This document shows positions 48,330 to 58,734 of a DNA stretch of 64,000 nucleotides, one piece after another; within the stretch, counting starts at the first letter, position 1, and each line of letters opens with the position of its first letter. Source of the DNA: Citrus sinensis. Lineage: Eukaryota; Streptophyta; Magnoliopsida; Sapindales; Rutaceae. The stretch spans positions 27,997,001-28,061,000 of the forward strand of contig NC_068563.1 of NCBI RefSeq assembly GCF_022201045.2, read 5' to 3'. Under the pieces are notes generated by a model that was not told the origin of the DNA, did not search any database, and worked only from the letters and a program-made list of their open reading frames with translations. A program made the position numbers and the translations under genes.

Positions 48330-49019
48330 TATAGAAACAAGTTCTGGCCTTTGCAGATGGGTATTTGGAAAAAAAAAAAGATAAAAATTAAGTTTCTCTT
48401 TCAGTGGAGTTTCTGGGAATGCCGAAGAGTTGAAACTTGAGAGGCCATTTATAGGATCAGTGAAGGCAGTTCCGGGAACGAGCGAATGTATCCAAGGTTC
48501 TTGTTAGAGTCCAACAAGGAGAAGAAGTGTAATTATTTGTAATTTTTAAGTTTCTAATTGTCTATAAACTTGAACCAATCACTCTCTAACTCTAATACGA
48601 ACTCAGATAAATAATAAATCATCACTATATATGAGTAATAATATACACGTGGCAAAATATTTTTGATATATTTTTACATACAATTACAAATATTAAACAT
48701 ATTATATAATAAATAAACGTCTTTTAGTCTCCCCAAAAAAAAAATGAATGGTCTTTCTTTCCCGTTATTGATAAGAGAAAACATTAAAGATTGTAAGAGC
48801 AATCATATTAAAATTTACATTCCTTGCCCTTCTTCTCCTTATTGGATTCTAATAAACCTTCACCAATCCTATAACTAGCCTCAAGTTTAATCTTTGCTAC
48901 AATTCCACAAAAACCATCAAAACACTAACTTCGCTTTTCTTTTCATTTTCTTGATTTGCTTCTTCTCAAATACCCATCTGCAAAAACCCCCCCTTCCAGA
49001 AAGGCGAAACCTTTACACA
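48330..49019. promoter_or_regulatory. Shared divergent promoter with inverted homologous arms
   Basis: About 690 bases separate the start codons of two divergent paralogues. The arm at about 48330-48527, read on the minus strand, is similar to 48829-49019. Shared in order are CTTCTTCTCCTTnTTGGA, CCTATAA followed by GGCCTC or AGCCTC and then AAGTTT, and an identical 18-mer CAAATACCCATCTGCAAA (48350-48367 in inverted form, 48967-48984 direct). The minus copy has a clear TATAAAT. The plus copy has TATAACT at the matching place. Confidence 0.75.
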
Positions 49020-50025
49020 ATGTCTACGATTACTTCCACAGTTCCTGAGCTTCAAGAAGAAAATGCTATCCCACTCACTGATTTCCAAAGTTTTCACAAC
49101 ATTGATCGTGAAGCATATGCAAAGTTAGTGATTCAACTGGGTTTAGATTCTGACACGTCCAAGAAAATTGTAGCCTTCTGGAATTGGCTTGAAACTAAAG
49201 GCTATAGCCATTTTGTGCACAAGTCACTACAACTAACAGAATCATCACTCCCACGGCTCTATGGATTAGCACTCGAGTCTATACTGTGCCTTGATTGTTT
49301 AGCCAATGAATCTTTTTTACAGTCCGGTCTTGATTGTGATCTTCCACTAATGAGTAGAGTTTGTGACAGAGAGCTCTCTCTAGCATTTGTTTTGGGGAAC
49401 AAACAGAGTGCCAATGCAAATGTTAATATCTTTTTAAGAGATGTGTGTGACAGAGCATTTATTGACTATGACTTGGTCCTCGGAAATAATTTGCATAATC
49501 ATCAAGTTCAGGTTTTGGAACCTGCTGCTGAATTACTTCAACCCCAAGTCAATATTCTTAGGCAACAAGGTAATGGAAACCATTTGGCAAATGGACAAGC
49601 TAATGATGCTGATACTGATCGGACTTTGTTTGCCACATTCTCTAAAGGTCACCCCATCTCAAGAGCAGAACTTTTTGAGTTCTTTATTAGGTCGTATTGC
49701 ATTCTCTTGTTCTTTCTTTATTACATTAATGAGTCCAAATACTAGCACAACGAGAACAAGTACTGCGACTTCTGTTAACCTTTTTTTATTGCTTTTGATT
49801 GAATGCAGGAGATATGGAGAAGATTGTGTAGAGGATATTAAGATGGGCAGCTGCCGTGATCAGTCTCTTTATGCTCGTGTGATCGTCCGCTCGCCTGCAT
49901 ACATTACATTAATTCTTGGAGAGAATGAACTGAAGCAGTTCGATATTCGTGGCAAAGATATAAGAGTGAGAAGATTCGTCCCAAAACCTGCACCGGTAGC
50001 ATCAGCTTCAACTTCAGGAAATTAA
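49020..50025 (+). CDS. RRM-like plant protein, one-intron copy, 295 aa
   Basis: Exons 49020-49690 and 49809-50025, with GT-AG borders. This is a sister of the minus-strand gene. It shares FHNIDREAYAKL, FWNWLETKGYSHFV, MSRVCDRELSLAF, FLRDVCDRAFIDY and the C-terminal RRM-like block from RTLFATFSKGHPISRAELFE to the end. An in-frame ATG lies upstream at 48894. I chose 49020 because the 18-mer leader shared with the sister gene lies just before it, and because the sister also starts MS. The upstream extension would also put a hydrophobic stretch in front of a soluble domain. Retaining the 118-base intron would truncate the RRM-like domain. Confidence 0.78.
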
Positions 50026-50424
50026 AAAACTAGGATAGTTCTAAAATTATGAAGTTCCCCTTTCAGAATTTGAAGTATGTGTTTCCTCTGTTTACACTGA
50101 AAGCTTGTAGCTTTAATAGCTTGTTCAATATGAAAACAGTCACGCGCTGTTGTATGAAAATTTCCTTTTCTGTTTCAATTTTATCTTTTAATTAAACAGT
50201 AAAATTGGAATATAGTTACTTGCAAGAATTCGCAACAAAATCAAACAGTAAACTGAATATTGATATCTTTCCCGTTCTTTCTTTCAGAAGTCTCTCAAGT
50301 GACCGTTTTCCTTCTCTATAAAAAAAAAAACCCAGATGAAGATTTAGTGACAGAAACCTAATTTAGATTCAGAACCCCAAACAAAAAATCCCAAGAACTT
50401 GTTAACACCACTAAAAAATACTTG

Positions 50425-50816
50425 CTTCTGCATTTTCGTGCTTGGACTTTTGATTGGATTCCTCTCCAACAACTCCAAGCCTTCCAGAAAATTGATCAAA
50501 AAGCGTATGCTCGATTGACTCTCAATCTTGGTTTTAAGCCTGGGTTGTCCAAGAAAAGTGCAGCTTTTTGGCATTGGCTTGAAAGAAAAGGCTTCAGAAA
50601 CTTTGTGCTCAGTACATTAACTCTGGATCATCAGACTTTGCAAAGATTATCATTAGAGACATAACGTGCCCGAAAAGTTTGAATCAAGGAGAAATTCATC
50701 CATTTACTGGTAATCTTCGTGAGATTCGTCAGTTTGTTGGAAAGAGTATCTCTTGGGATTTGATTTATCGGAAAAAAGAAAATGCAGAGATGAAATTAGG
50801 CCCGAAAGTTTCATAG
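50425..50816 (+). pseudogene. Third RRM-family copy, broken
   Basis: The frame from about 50437 reads DWIPLQQLQAFQKIDQKAYA, then FWHWLERKGFRNFVLST, clearly the N-terminal domain of the two intact neighbours. Three breaks are visible. The start codon is lost, because the position of the sisters' ATG reads TTT. The frame stops at 50662-50664. Homology resumes in another frame from about 50682 (VGKSISWDLIYRKKENAE, matching CGKELSLEFIYENKESAK) and then ends at 50816. The RRM-like domain is absent. Expression as protein is unlikely. Confidence 0.8.
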
Positions 50817-50829
50817 TACATTTACATAA

Positions 50830-51170
50830 ATATTTTTTAAATACTGTGAAATTAAAATATCATTTATACTTATATTTAATATTTTATAATTTAAATTTTA
50901 TTATTTATTCATTAATAATTCTAAAAAATAAAATTAAAATTAAAATGGAGAAATGGGGAATTGAGGAGGGGATGGAGATTCCATTTCATCCTCGTCCTTT
51001 TTTCTAAAGAAAAATTAAGTAAAAAATCATCTTTGTCCCTTGTCCGAATAAAAAATTGAGTAAAAAATTTATTTTTGTACCCTTTCTAAATAGGATAAAT
51101 TCTTGAGAAGACCTTTCCCTATAGGAATTTCTACTATCCCTACTAACGCTTCTCCTTTCTACTTCAGTGG
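50830..51170. repeat. Dispersed AT-rich repeat, relative at about 19085-19250
   Basis: Text such as TAATATTTTAnAATTT, ATTTATTCATTAATA and a GGGGAnATTGAGGAGGGGATG-type end occurs in the same order in both places. It may be a transposon fragment of the kind carrying CATCCCCGTCC text. The 84-codon frame at 50753-51007 spans the pseudogene end and this repeat and is not a gene. Confidence 0.55.
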
Positions 51171-51591
51171 TGCTCATTTAATTTCTCAGAAATAAAAAGT
51201 TGCATTGTTTCTTTTGGCTATTAATAAACATAGAAACACATTTATTATAATAACTTTTCTAATCTGTTAATGCCATACCTGAAGTTATTTATTTTGGGCA
51301 TTCAGGGCCCCATTTCTGGTGTACCGTTTTGTTGTTCTGGTGGTGGTAATCCTCACTGACAGATGAAAATTGGAAACTCTGCTTCTGTTTCTCCAATTGG
51401 AGCAAATACTTCTCCTTTTTCTACCTTAGTACTGGTGCTTTATCTTCTTTTAAGACTTGAAAATGGCATCAGCTTCAGGGGATTAGAGAACTAATATAGA
51501 ATTTCAATGTAGACAATAAGTGTTATAAATATGTGCTAATAGATTGTAACAGGAGTCAAATGCATTAAGCCTCTTGCTTTTTGTCCCTATT

Positions 51592-53242
51592 TCAGTCACT
51601 TAACAAAGCCAGAATCATTGTCCACTCTTTCTCGACATTTCTGTATCTGTACTTCCAGGAGCAAACAAGATAATAACCTACGTTCAACACAGAAAGCACA
51701 AATACAGTCCAATACATCTCGTCTAGTCTTCCGCTATTTATATTATCCGGTAACCAACCAGTTGCCTTTCGGACGATATCTATCAATGCTGTGCTCAAAC
51801 AGAGACCAATCCCTAAAATAAGGGTGATCATAGAAGTTTCCGTGCCTCGTAGAGAGGCTGGAAAATCTTGATAATATAGTTGAACTTGTCCTGGAAAATG
51901 AATGCTTCCCCAATGCCAACCAAAACTAGTTGCTGTAATAGCCATAAGGCCAACATTGGCACCAAAGAACCAGGTTGGTCTTGGAGGTGGTGAGCATAGG
52001 CTATTTTGAGCCTCCTTGACTCAACTACAGATGAGACAACCATGCCGATCCTGTTTAACACGTGGCCTACTCCATTTGTTTGAGTGGAGTCAGCAACTGA
52101 TGAGTCAACATCTGCCAAACGGGAAAGAACAAGCGATCATTGAAGATGAGAATGAATCCTGATGGGATTTTGAAATGTCGACCAAGGTGACGGTCGATAT
52201 TAGCAATAACCTGAACTTCTGTTCAAGTGTTGCGGCCATGAGACTAGTTATTGCATTCTGCTCCTGATAGTAATCCTCACTTCTAGATGAGAGAACAAGC
52301 TTCCATTTTTTAACAGAAGCAACAATGACACGGGCTCAGCCCACAAAGGGGCTCCCATTCGGCTTGTCAAACAAATAGAAATGTTTTCCCGACAAGTAAA
52401 TGACAACACCAGCTAAATTAGTTGCAATATTCAAGCCAAATCCCAATCTCCAACTCACATTATCCTCAATATAGACGAATGCAGCAGAGCTTATCACAGT
52501 TGAAGCGTAAGTAAGAATGAAGAACCAGTTGAAGAAAATGCCTTGATGCTGAGGGATTTCAAATTGATTGGCTCACATTGTTGCTAATGTAAAGTGTAAG
52601 CCACCCAAGCCTAGACATGCCAGAGCTATGCCTGCATATAGAACTGCAAATTGGAGATTTGATGGAGCTTTACATAAGCTCAATCCAACATCACATCTTT
52701 GAGGCCTCAAGGAATCAAATGTTGCAGTTGAAGCTAAAAGAATGGTTCCCTGCAAGAGTTAAGACATGATGATATATCTCGTAAACTGTAGCTAATTACT
52801 AGCTGTGAATATTGAAAGAATTAGTACAGGTGACCCACATATATATGGCAAGAAGATTACCAGCAAAGAGATGAAAGAAGATATCCAGATGACTTGGAAA
52901 GAGACTAAGAAAGAGTCAGCAGAGATTGCTCCGAGGACAGGAAACAAGTTGAGGAAACCATTAACAATATTTGAAATCAGAGTAGAGTTAATGCTTGTGA
53001 TGTGGAATTCTTGAATCATATACACCATTAGGTTTGCTACCCATCCTTCTCCAAGGGTCAAGCAAGTGACAGTTCCTGATTAATTGAAATTACAGAAACC
53101 ATTCACATCAATTCAAGATTGTTTAAATTTCAGTGAAAGTAGTTACAGAGTTCGTACACGCATGAGACAGTAATGCGGTCCGGCCTCCTCGTTTAGCATT
53201 TGATATTTGTGCTTCTCTGTGAGTGTCAGTGGCAGCTCCCAT
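51592..53242 (-). pseudogene. NPF (NRT1/PTR) transporter pseudogene, NPF2/NAXT type
   Basis: Intact NPF proteins have about 560-600 residues and 12 membrane segments and move nitrate, peptides or other solutes with protons. The ATG is at 53242 (MGAATDTHREAQISNAKRGG). Recognisable blocks follow: GEGWVANLMVYMIQEFHITS, FFNWFFILTYAST, VYIEDNVSWRLGFG, VESRRLKIA and GWLPDNIN with VLNVGYYLVCSW. The last two point to the NPF2 (NAXT-like) subgroup. Lesions: TGA at 52575-52573 in place of the Gly in ATM-G-ANQF; TGA at 52338-52336 before ARVIVA; a frameshift near 52070 (PLKQME/HVLNRIG); another near 51900 (GEAF/HFPGQ). A central part, including several helices, is missing. The tandem-WG region near the start also has Arg for the usual Trp. 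Confidence 0.85.
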
Positions 53243-53367
53243 TTTTCTCTGTTGAAATGTGCAAGTTCTTAATTTATATAAAACCGTGACTTTGGATGGA
53301 AGCAACGCAGTGCTACTGCTGTCAAGGCAATTACTCATGCTGCACGTTTATGAAAAAAAAAAAATCA

Positions 53368-53637
53368 TTTAAGTGTTTGTGTTTGTGTTTGGAGTTGGGT
53401 AACTATAACTTTTTAAATTACAGTGGTAAAGTATTTGATAAACATTAACTATTGTATTTTAAAAAATATTTTGATAATTTTTTTACTTGTATGATGAAAA
53501 ATCTATTATATGTTTAATAATTTTGTTAAAATTATTATTTAAAAATTATATTTACTACATATGATTAATTTTTATTTTATAATTATAATTTTTTTTACAA
53601 AATCTGTACCGCTCCTTTGTTCCAAACAGAATCTTAA
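53368..53637. mobile_element. Possible small MITE upstream of the NPF pseudogene
   Basis: GTGTTTGGAGTTGGGTAAC at the left is matched imperfectly by the inverted right end (CTGTTTGGAACAAAGGAGC). The inside is AT-rich with no coding frame. The target duplication is unclear. Confidence 0.4.
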
Positions 53638-53776
53638 CTAACTAAAAAAAGCTATTGTCTAACAACCATTAACATTTAACAATGGACTTGTCATCTGTCA
53701 TTTACTGTAATGCACTTTCATTAGATTATATAACGAAGTACTTATTGCGCATAATGAGTGGTACTCCCCATCCTTA

Positions 53777-54220
53777 TATAAGTAAGGAAAATTATCATTC
53801 GTATACCTCAAGTTTACGCTTTTATCAAAAATATTATAATACTTTAAGAGTGTATTAATCGTTCACCTTAAATTGACAAAAGTTATCTGTCGACCACTAA
53901 ACCGTTAGCTGACATTTGAAAGTTAACAGAACTATAATGAATTGACGATTTTACTCTTGAAAATTATCACTTGTATACCCTTAAAATCTCTTATTATTAC
54001 TTATATATCCTTAAATTATTACTTGTATCATATGAAAAGACCAAATTTTTTCTATGACTGTCTGACGTCATCATATTTAAATGGCAACTAACGATTTGAT
54101 GGATGACAGATACATTTTGTCAACTTAGGGTAGACGACTGATATACCCTGAAAGTATTGTAATAAATTTGATAATGAAATAAACTAAAAGTATACGATTG
54201 ATAATTTCTCTAAAAGCAAA
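53777..54220. mobile_element. MITE with long TIRs, about 426 bp
   Basis: The element at 53786-54211 starts GGAAAATTATCATTCGTATA and its right end reads inverted as GAGAAATTATCAATCGTATA. The arms stay similar for about 130 bases, including TTGACAAAAnnTATCTGTC. Flanks TATAAGTAA and TAAAAGCAA agree at 7 of 9 bases, as a decayed 9-bp duplication would. The terminal text resembles that of the element at 19661-20218, so they may belong to one superfamily. Confidence 0.6.
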
Positions 54221-54365
54221 CATCTCTGTAACATGTCCATTATAGTATTATGTGTAGTAGATGGTTTTGGTAAATGGTGGGACCTAAGAATTAATTCTAG
54301 AGGGAGTTAGGGTAAAAAGTGATACAATTATTATTATTCTCTTTGTAAAAGAAAAATAATAATAA

Positions 54366-54760
54366 GGTTCCCTTCGATTTAATTTTTCACATAAAGCTTA
54401 TTTGAGTAGAATTTTTATTAATAAATTTTTTATAAGTTGAAATTTTACTAAAAAAAATTTAATTATTTGATTATTAATGATAACTTTTATTAAAAATTAT
54501 AAAATTACTTTAAGAGACAAATTTTTAAAATCATGTAATGAAATGAATGAAATAAGAATGTGAAATAAATAATAGACATTTTAAACAATTTAACTTTTGA
54601 AAAACCTCTCCCACCTCTATTTCCAAAAACTCAAAATTTAATATCCAAAATCCCTACTCAAAATAAACCAAACAACAATAAAAATATTTTAAAAATAACT
54701 TTTGGGATTAAATAAGTATTTATGATTATTATATAAGTCATATCAAACTGATATCGAATG
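54366..54760. mobile_element. AT-rich MITE, second copy of the 34884-35282 family
   Basis: This stretch shares ordered interior phrases with the copy at 34884-35282: an AAGCTTATTTGAGTAGAA-like start, TTTTATTAAAAATTATAAAATTACTTTAA, CACCTCTATTTCC and AAATAAGTATTTATGATTATTA. Divergence is high, so this is an old copy. No coding frame. Confidence 0.5.
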
Positions 54761-55500
54761 TTAAAACAATTTATATTTTAGTAAGTTTCAATTTACACCT
54801 TTCGAAAATTGATATATCGGAGTTAAATATTTATTTCTATGTCTTCTCTTTTATTCTCTCTACCTTTCTTCCTTAATGTTGAATGTTAATCTATTGATCA
54901 CCGCGTGTGTGAGAACAAGATCCCTGTTGTTCCGCAACTTGAGGCTGTTAGTTTCTTAATATTTTTTATTCAAGTCCTTCATATATAGCCTACCTTCTGT
55001 TTTCTTTTTTTTGGTAGGCTGGTGATAATGATGTAGAAACCCTAAAGATTCATGCACAAGACTTCCATGCAATAACCTACTAAATGAGGCAACATATAGT
55101 CTCATGTCTCAATTGATCTGAAATTCACGTAATGATCCTTGATTCAGTGCCATGAGCTGTTTAATTCTGATATTGAAAGTCACACTTGATTTGCACTTTT
55201 CAACAAAATTGATGGGGGCAAGGTCATTGCCATTTTGGGGCGCAATTGTGATAATGCTGAAGTTTCCTCAATTTTCTTTTTTCTTATGGGTTAATTACTA
55301 TCCAAATTGGTAAATCAACCTGCTTGGGAAACCACGTGAGCATGTATATAGGTTTATAAATTTGTAAATAATCACCGTTTGACTTAAACAGAAAGGAGGT
55401 CAGAGAAAATTGATTGCCTTTGACCTCACTCTAAAGTTGTTCTAACAACCAGTCCTTCTCAATTGAGCTTCAAACCACAAATTTCTATCACCTAATCATG
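54761..55500. other. Upstream flank of the laccase gene, no gene seen
   Basis: I see no exon. TCACCTAATC at about 55489 resembles the AC-rich elements bound by MYB factors in lignin gene promoters, but one short match is weak evidence. Confidence 0.35.
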
Positions 55501-55520
55501 CTATATACCCTGCATCTACT

Positions 55521-55540
55521 CCATATATATACACACACGA
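55521..55540 (+). promoter_or_regulatory. Likely TATA region of the laccase gene
   Basis: CCATATATATACAC lies about 105 bases before the ATG at 55636, a fair place for a TATA box with a leader of about 75-80 bases. Inferred only. Confidence 0.5.
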
Positions 55541-55635
55541 CCGTATAGGCTTCAATGAATACATACACAACGACTAATTCCAGCTTGAGCAATTAGACTC
55601 TCTTAACCTAAAGAGAAAAGAGATACAGAGAAGAA

Positions 55636-57811
55636 ATGGGAGCTTCTCTTCTTCGATCACCAGCATTTCTAGGAGTCATTTGCTCATTTATCAACTTGTG
55701 TCTGCTTGCTGAGCCTGCACTCGGTGTCACCAGGCACTACAAGTTTGATGTATGTGTAATAATTCATATGACGAGTTATTTTCATTTTTCAGGGTACAGT
55801 TTATAACTCATTGACATATTGTAGATCAAGTTGCAAAATGTGACGCGTCTTTGTAACACCAAGAGCATTATATCAGTAAATGGGAAGTTTCCAGGGCCTC
55901 GCATTGTAGCAAGGGAGGGTGACCAGCTTCTTATCAAAGTTATGAACCATGTCCAGAACAATATTTCCATCCATTGGTAATAGCATTCCCTTTTGGAGGA
56001 AAATAATATGTTCTCTTGTTCAATTGCAAGCTGTAATGATATGTTTGGAACAGGCATGGAATTAGACAGCTTCGAAGTGGATGGGCCGACGGACCAGCTT
56101 ATATTACTCAATGCCCCATTCAAACAGGGCAGAGCTACGTTTACAACTTCACCATTGTTGGCCAAAGAGGAACACTCTGGTGGCATGCTCACTTATCGTG
56201 GCTACGATCAACTCTCTATGGTCCCATCATCATTCTTCCCAAGCGTGGCATTCCTTACCCATTTACCAAGCCTTACAAGGAAGTTCCCATTATCTTTGGT
56301 AGTGGAAGCTTGCCTATTTCGCCTCTTTGGTCAATTGGTAGTCAAAATTTTCTAACATTAACAACTAAAAAATAACAATAATGGTTTAAACTGCAGGAGA
56401 GTGGTTCAAAGCAGATCCTGAGACTATCATTAGCCAGGCCCTACAAACAGGTGGAGGCCCAAATGTATCTGATGCATATACCATCAATGGACTCCCAGGG
56501 CCATTGTATAACTGCTCTGCCAAAGGTGTGAAACTGTGGATGCAGGCATTAATTGACAATGTTGTTTTCAAATGCAATTTTTTTTTCCTTTTTTTTTTCA
56601 TACTTAAATTGGTGTTGCCAGACACATTCAAGCTGAAGGTGAAGCCCGGAAAAACTTACCTTCTCCGGTTAATCAATGCTGCACTGAATGACGAGCTCTT
56701 CTTCAGCATAGCAAACCACACCCTTACAGTTGTTGAAGCTGATGCTATTTACGTTAAACCTTTTGAAACTGAAACACTACTCATTGCCCCTGGACAGACA
56801 ACGAATGTTCTTCTCAAAACAAAACCTCACTACCCAAGTGCCACATTTTTCATGAAAGCTAGACCTTATGTAACTGGCCAGGGCACTTTCGACAATTCAA
56901 CCGTTGCTGGTATCTTAGAGTATGAAAAACCACTCAATTTCCATCTTTCAAGCAACTCCATTAAAAATCTTCCCCTCTTCAAACCAGTTCTACCTGCTCT
57001 CAATGACACTTCCTTTGCTACAAGTTTTACAAATAAGCTTCGTAGCTTAGCAAGCACACAGTTTCCTGCCAATGTGCCCCAGAATGTTGATAGGCGATTT
57101 TTCTTCACGGTAGGCCTAGGAACAAGCCCCTGCCAGAGTAACCAAACCTGCCAAGGTCCCAATGGAACCATGTTTCAAGCTTCAGTCAATAACATTTCTT
57201 TTGTAATGCCAACCACAGCTCTACTCCAAGCTCACTTTACTGGAAAATCAGATGGTGTTTACACCCCTGATTTTCCTACCAGTCCATTGATTGCATTTAA
57301 TTATACGGGCACTCCACCCAATAACACGATGGTAAGCAATGGAACAAAGCTAGTGGTGCTTCCTTTTAACTCTAGTGTGGAGCTAATAATGCAGGATACA
57401 AGCATTCTTGGAGCTGAGAGCCACCCTCTTCACTTGCATGGCTTCAATTTCTTCGTTGTCGGCCAAGGTTTTGGAAATTTCGATCCAAATAAGGACCCTA
57501 CAAAATTTAACCTTGTCGATCCCGTTGAAAGGAACACAGTTGGCGTGCCCTCGGGTGGCTGGGTAGCAATTCGGTTCCTTGCAGATAATCCAGGTGAATG
57601 AGATAAAACAATAGGCACCATAATATGCATGCATACTGTTTGAATGCCATTTAATCATAATTATATAAATTTCTTCGCAGGAGTATGGTTTATGCATTGC
57701 CACCTTGAAGTGCATACAAGCTGGGGTCTGAAGATGGCTTGGATTGTTTTAGATGGAAAGCATCCTAATCAGAAGCTACCCCCTCCACCAGCAGATCTTC
57801 CTCAGTGCTGA
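55636..57811 (+). CDS. LAC17: Laccase, LAC17-like, secreted, 6 exons, 580 aa
   Basis: Plant laccases are cell-wall multicopper oxidases that oxidise monolignols to radicals and so drive lignin polymerisation. Exons: 55636-55749, 55825-55976, 56054-56298, 56397-56525, 56622-57593 and 57681-57811; all borders are GT-AG and the sum is in frame. Residues 1 to about 30 form a hydrophobic signal peptide, and mature sequence starts near VTRHYKFD. All copper-ligand blocks are present: HWHG (88-91), HAH (133-135), HPLHLH (480-485) and HCHLEVH (542-548). GLKMA follows, so the axial position of the type-1 copper appears to be Leu. Many NxS/T sites suggest glycosylation. Text throughout, such as [12 protein letters not shown] and [11 protein letters not shown], matches the LAC17 clade. 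A miR397-like site lies in exon 5. Nothing appears broken. Confidence 0.93.
56671..56691 (+). promoter_or_regulatory. Probable miR397 target site
   Basis: The 21 bases lie in the laccase codons for INAALND, the region where miR397 pairs with many plant laccase mRNAs. Against the canonical miR397a I count a mismatch at miRNA position 6, a G:U pair at 15 and a mismatch at 21; pairing around the cut site (10-11) is intact. The position-6 mismatch could weaken control. Confidence 0.55.
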
Positions 57812-58734
57812 CAATAATTTTATATTATATATATATGTATATTTCACTGCTCAGGTCATTCTGGGCACCTTTTTTTATTGATTCAATTCTTTGGCGGCAT
57901 CAAATTATTTGTGCTTTCTTTATCGCTGTGGAATCTGAGAAAAGAGTGGATATATATTTTTTTTCTTTTTGTATCATTTATCTTCAATAACATAATCACA
58001 GTACGGAACTTTTTTCCTTTTTTTTTTTTTTGCCCTTTGAGACGGAGTCCATGTTTGCTGAGGAAGCTCTGCTACTTGACAAGTAAAAACACAGATGCAT
58101 TTTGAACTTAAGTGAAATGGACAATTTTTCATTGTGTGTATCGAAGAAATAAGTTAAACTGAGGGATACGACGCCAAAATGTCAATCGGATAGCATGTAA
58201 ATGTCTGTGAAGCTGACTACCAGCTGCAATAGGGTCGCTTTGTAAGATTCCAACTTTCTTTGGCATACTGATATGAATTAAAAATGAAACGTAGCTTCAT
58301 TAGATAGTTTTGCCGTACGGAAGTTGTACTTTTAGATTTAGGAGCCATATTTATCCTTTGCTTTTAACTCAAAGCTTGTAGCTTGAATACTCTATTGAAG
58401 TTGAAAATAGTCACTTGCTGTTGTTGTACGAATCAAAGTTTATTTTGTAATCTGTTCTGTTTGGGTACAGAGAAAAGTTTGACTTGAAGAGAAAAGTTGA
58501 TGAATTCAAGATATTTTCATTACTCATTGAATCTGATTTACAAGCCTCGTTTACACTAATGTTCAGAACTTTGTATACACAACAAATGCATGTGCTGAGA
58601 TTTAGCTCAAGATTAATAAACTGAAAACAATTTCTAACGACCTTGCTTACTCAGCAGTCACGTCATTAGAGTTAGTTAACTAATTGACTTGACTAACATG
58701 CAGAGCTAAACCAAATTAATTTTGAAGAAAAAAC
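57812..58734. other. Laccase 3' flank and intergenic DNA, no gene seen
   Basis: AT-rich DNA with T runs (for example about 58016-58031). The short frames here have no similarity and no context. Confidence 0.5.

Noticed and set aside
48894-49019. Upstream in-frame ATG that would add 42 residues with a hydrophobic stretch to the plus RRM-like gene
   Set aside because: The region matches the untranslated leader of the sister gene, and the sister starts at the position equal to 49020.
49691-49745. Read-through C-terminus of the plus RRM-like gene
   Set aside because: It is intron sequence; splicing at 49690/49809 restores the conserved RYGED...RRFVPK end.
10988-57811. Biosynthetic gene cluster linking arogenate dehydratase and laccase
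   Set aside because: The two genes are about 42 kb apart, separated by unrelated genes, and nothing suggests joint regulation.
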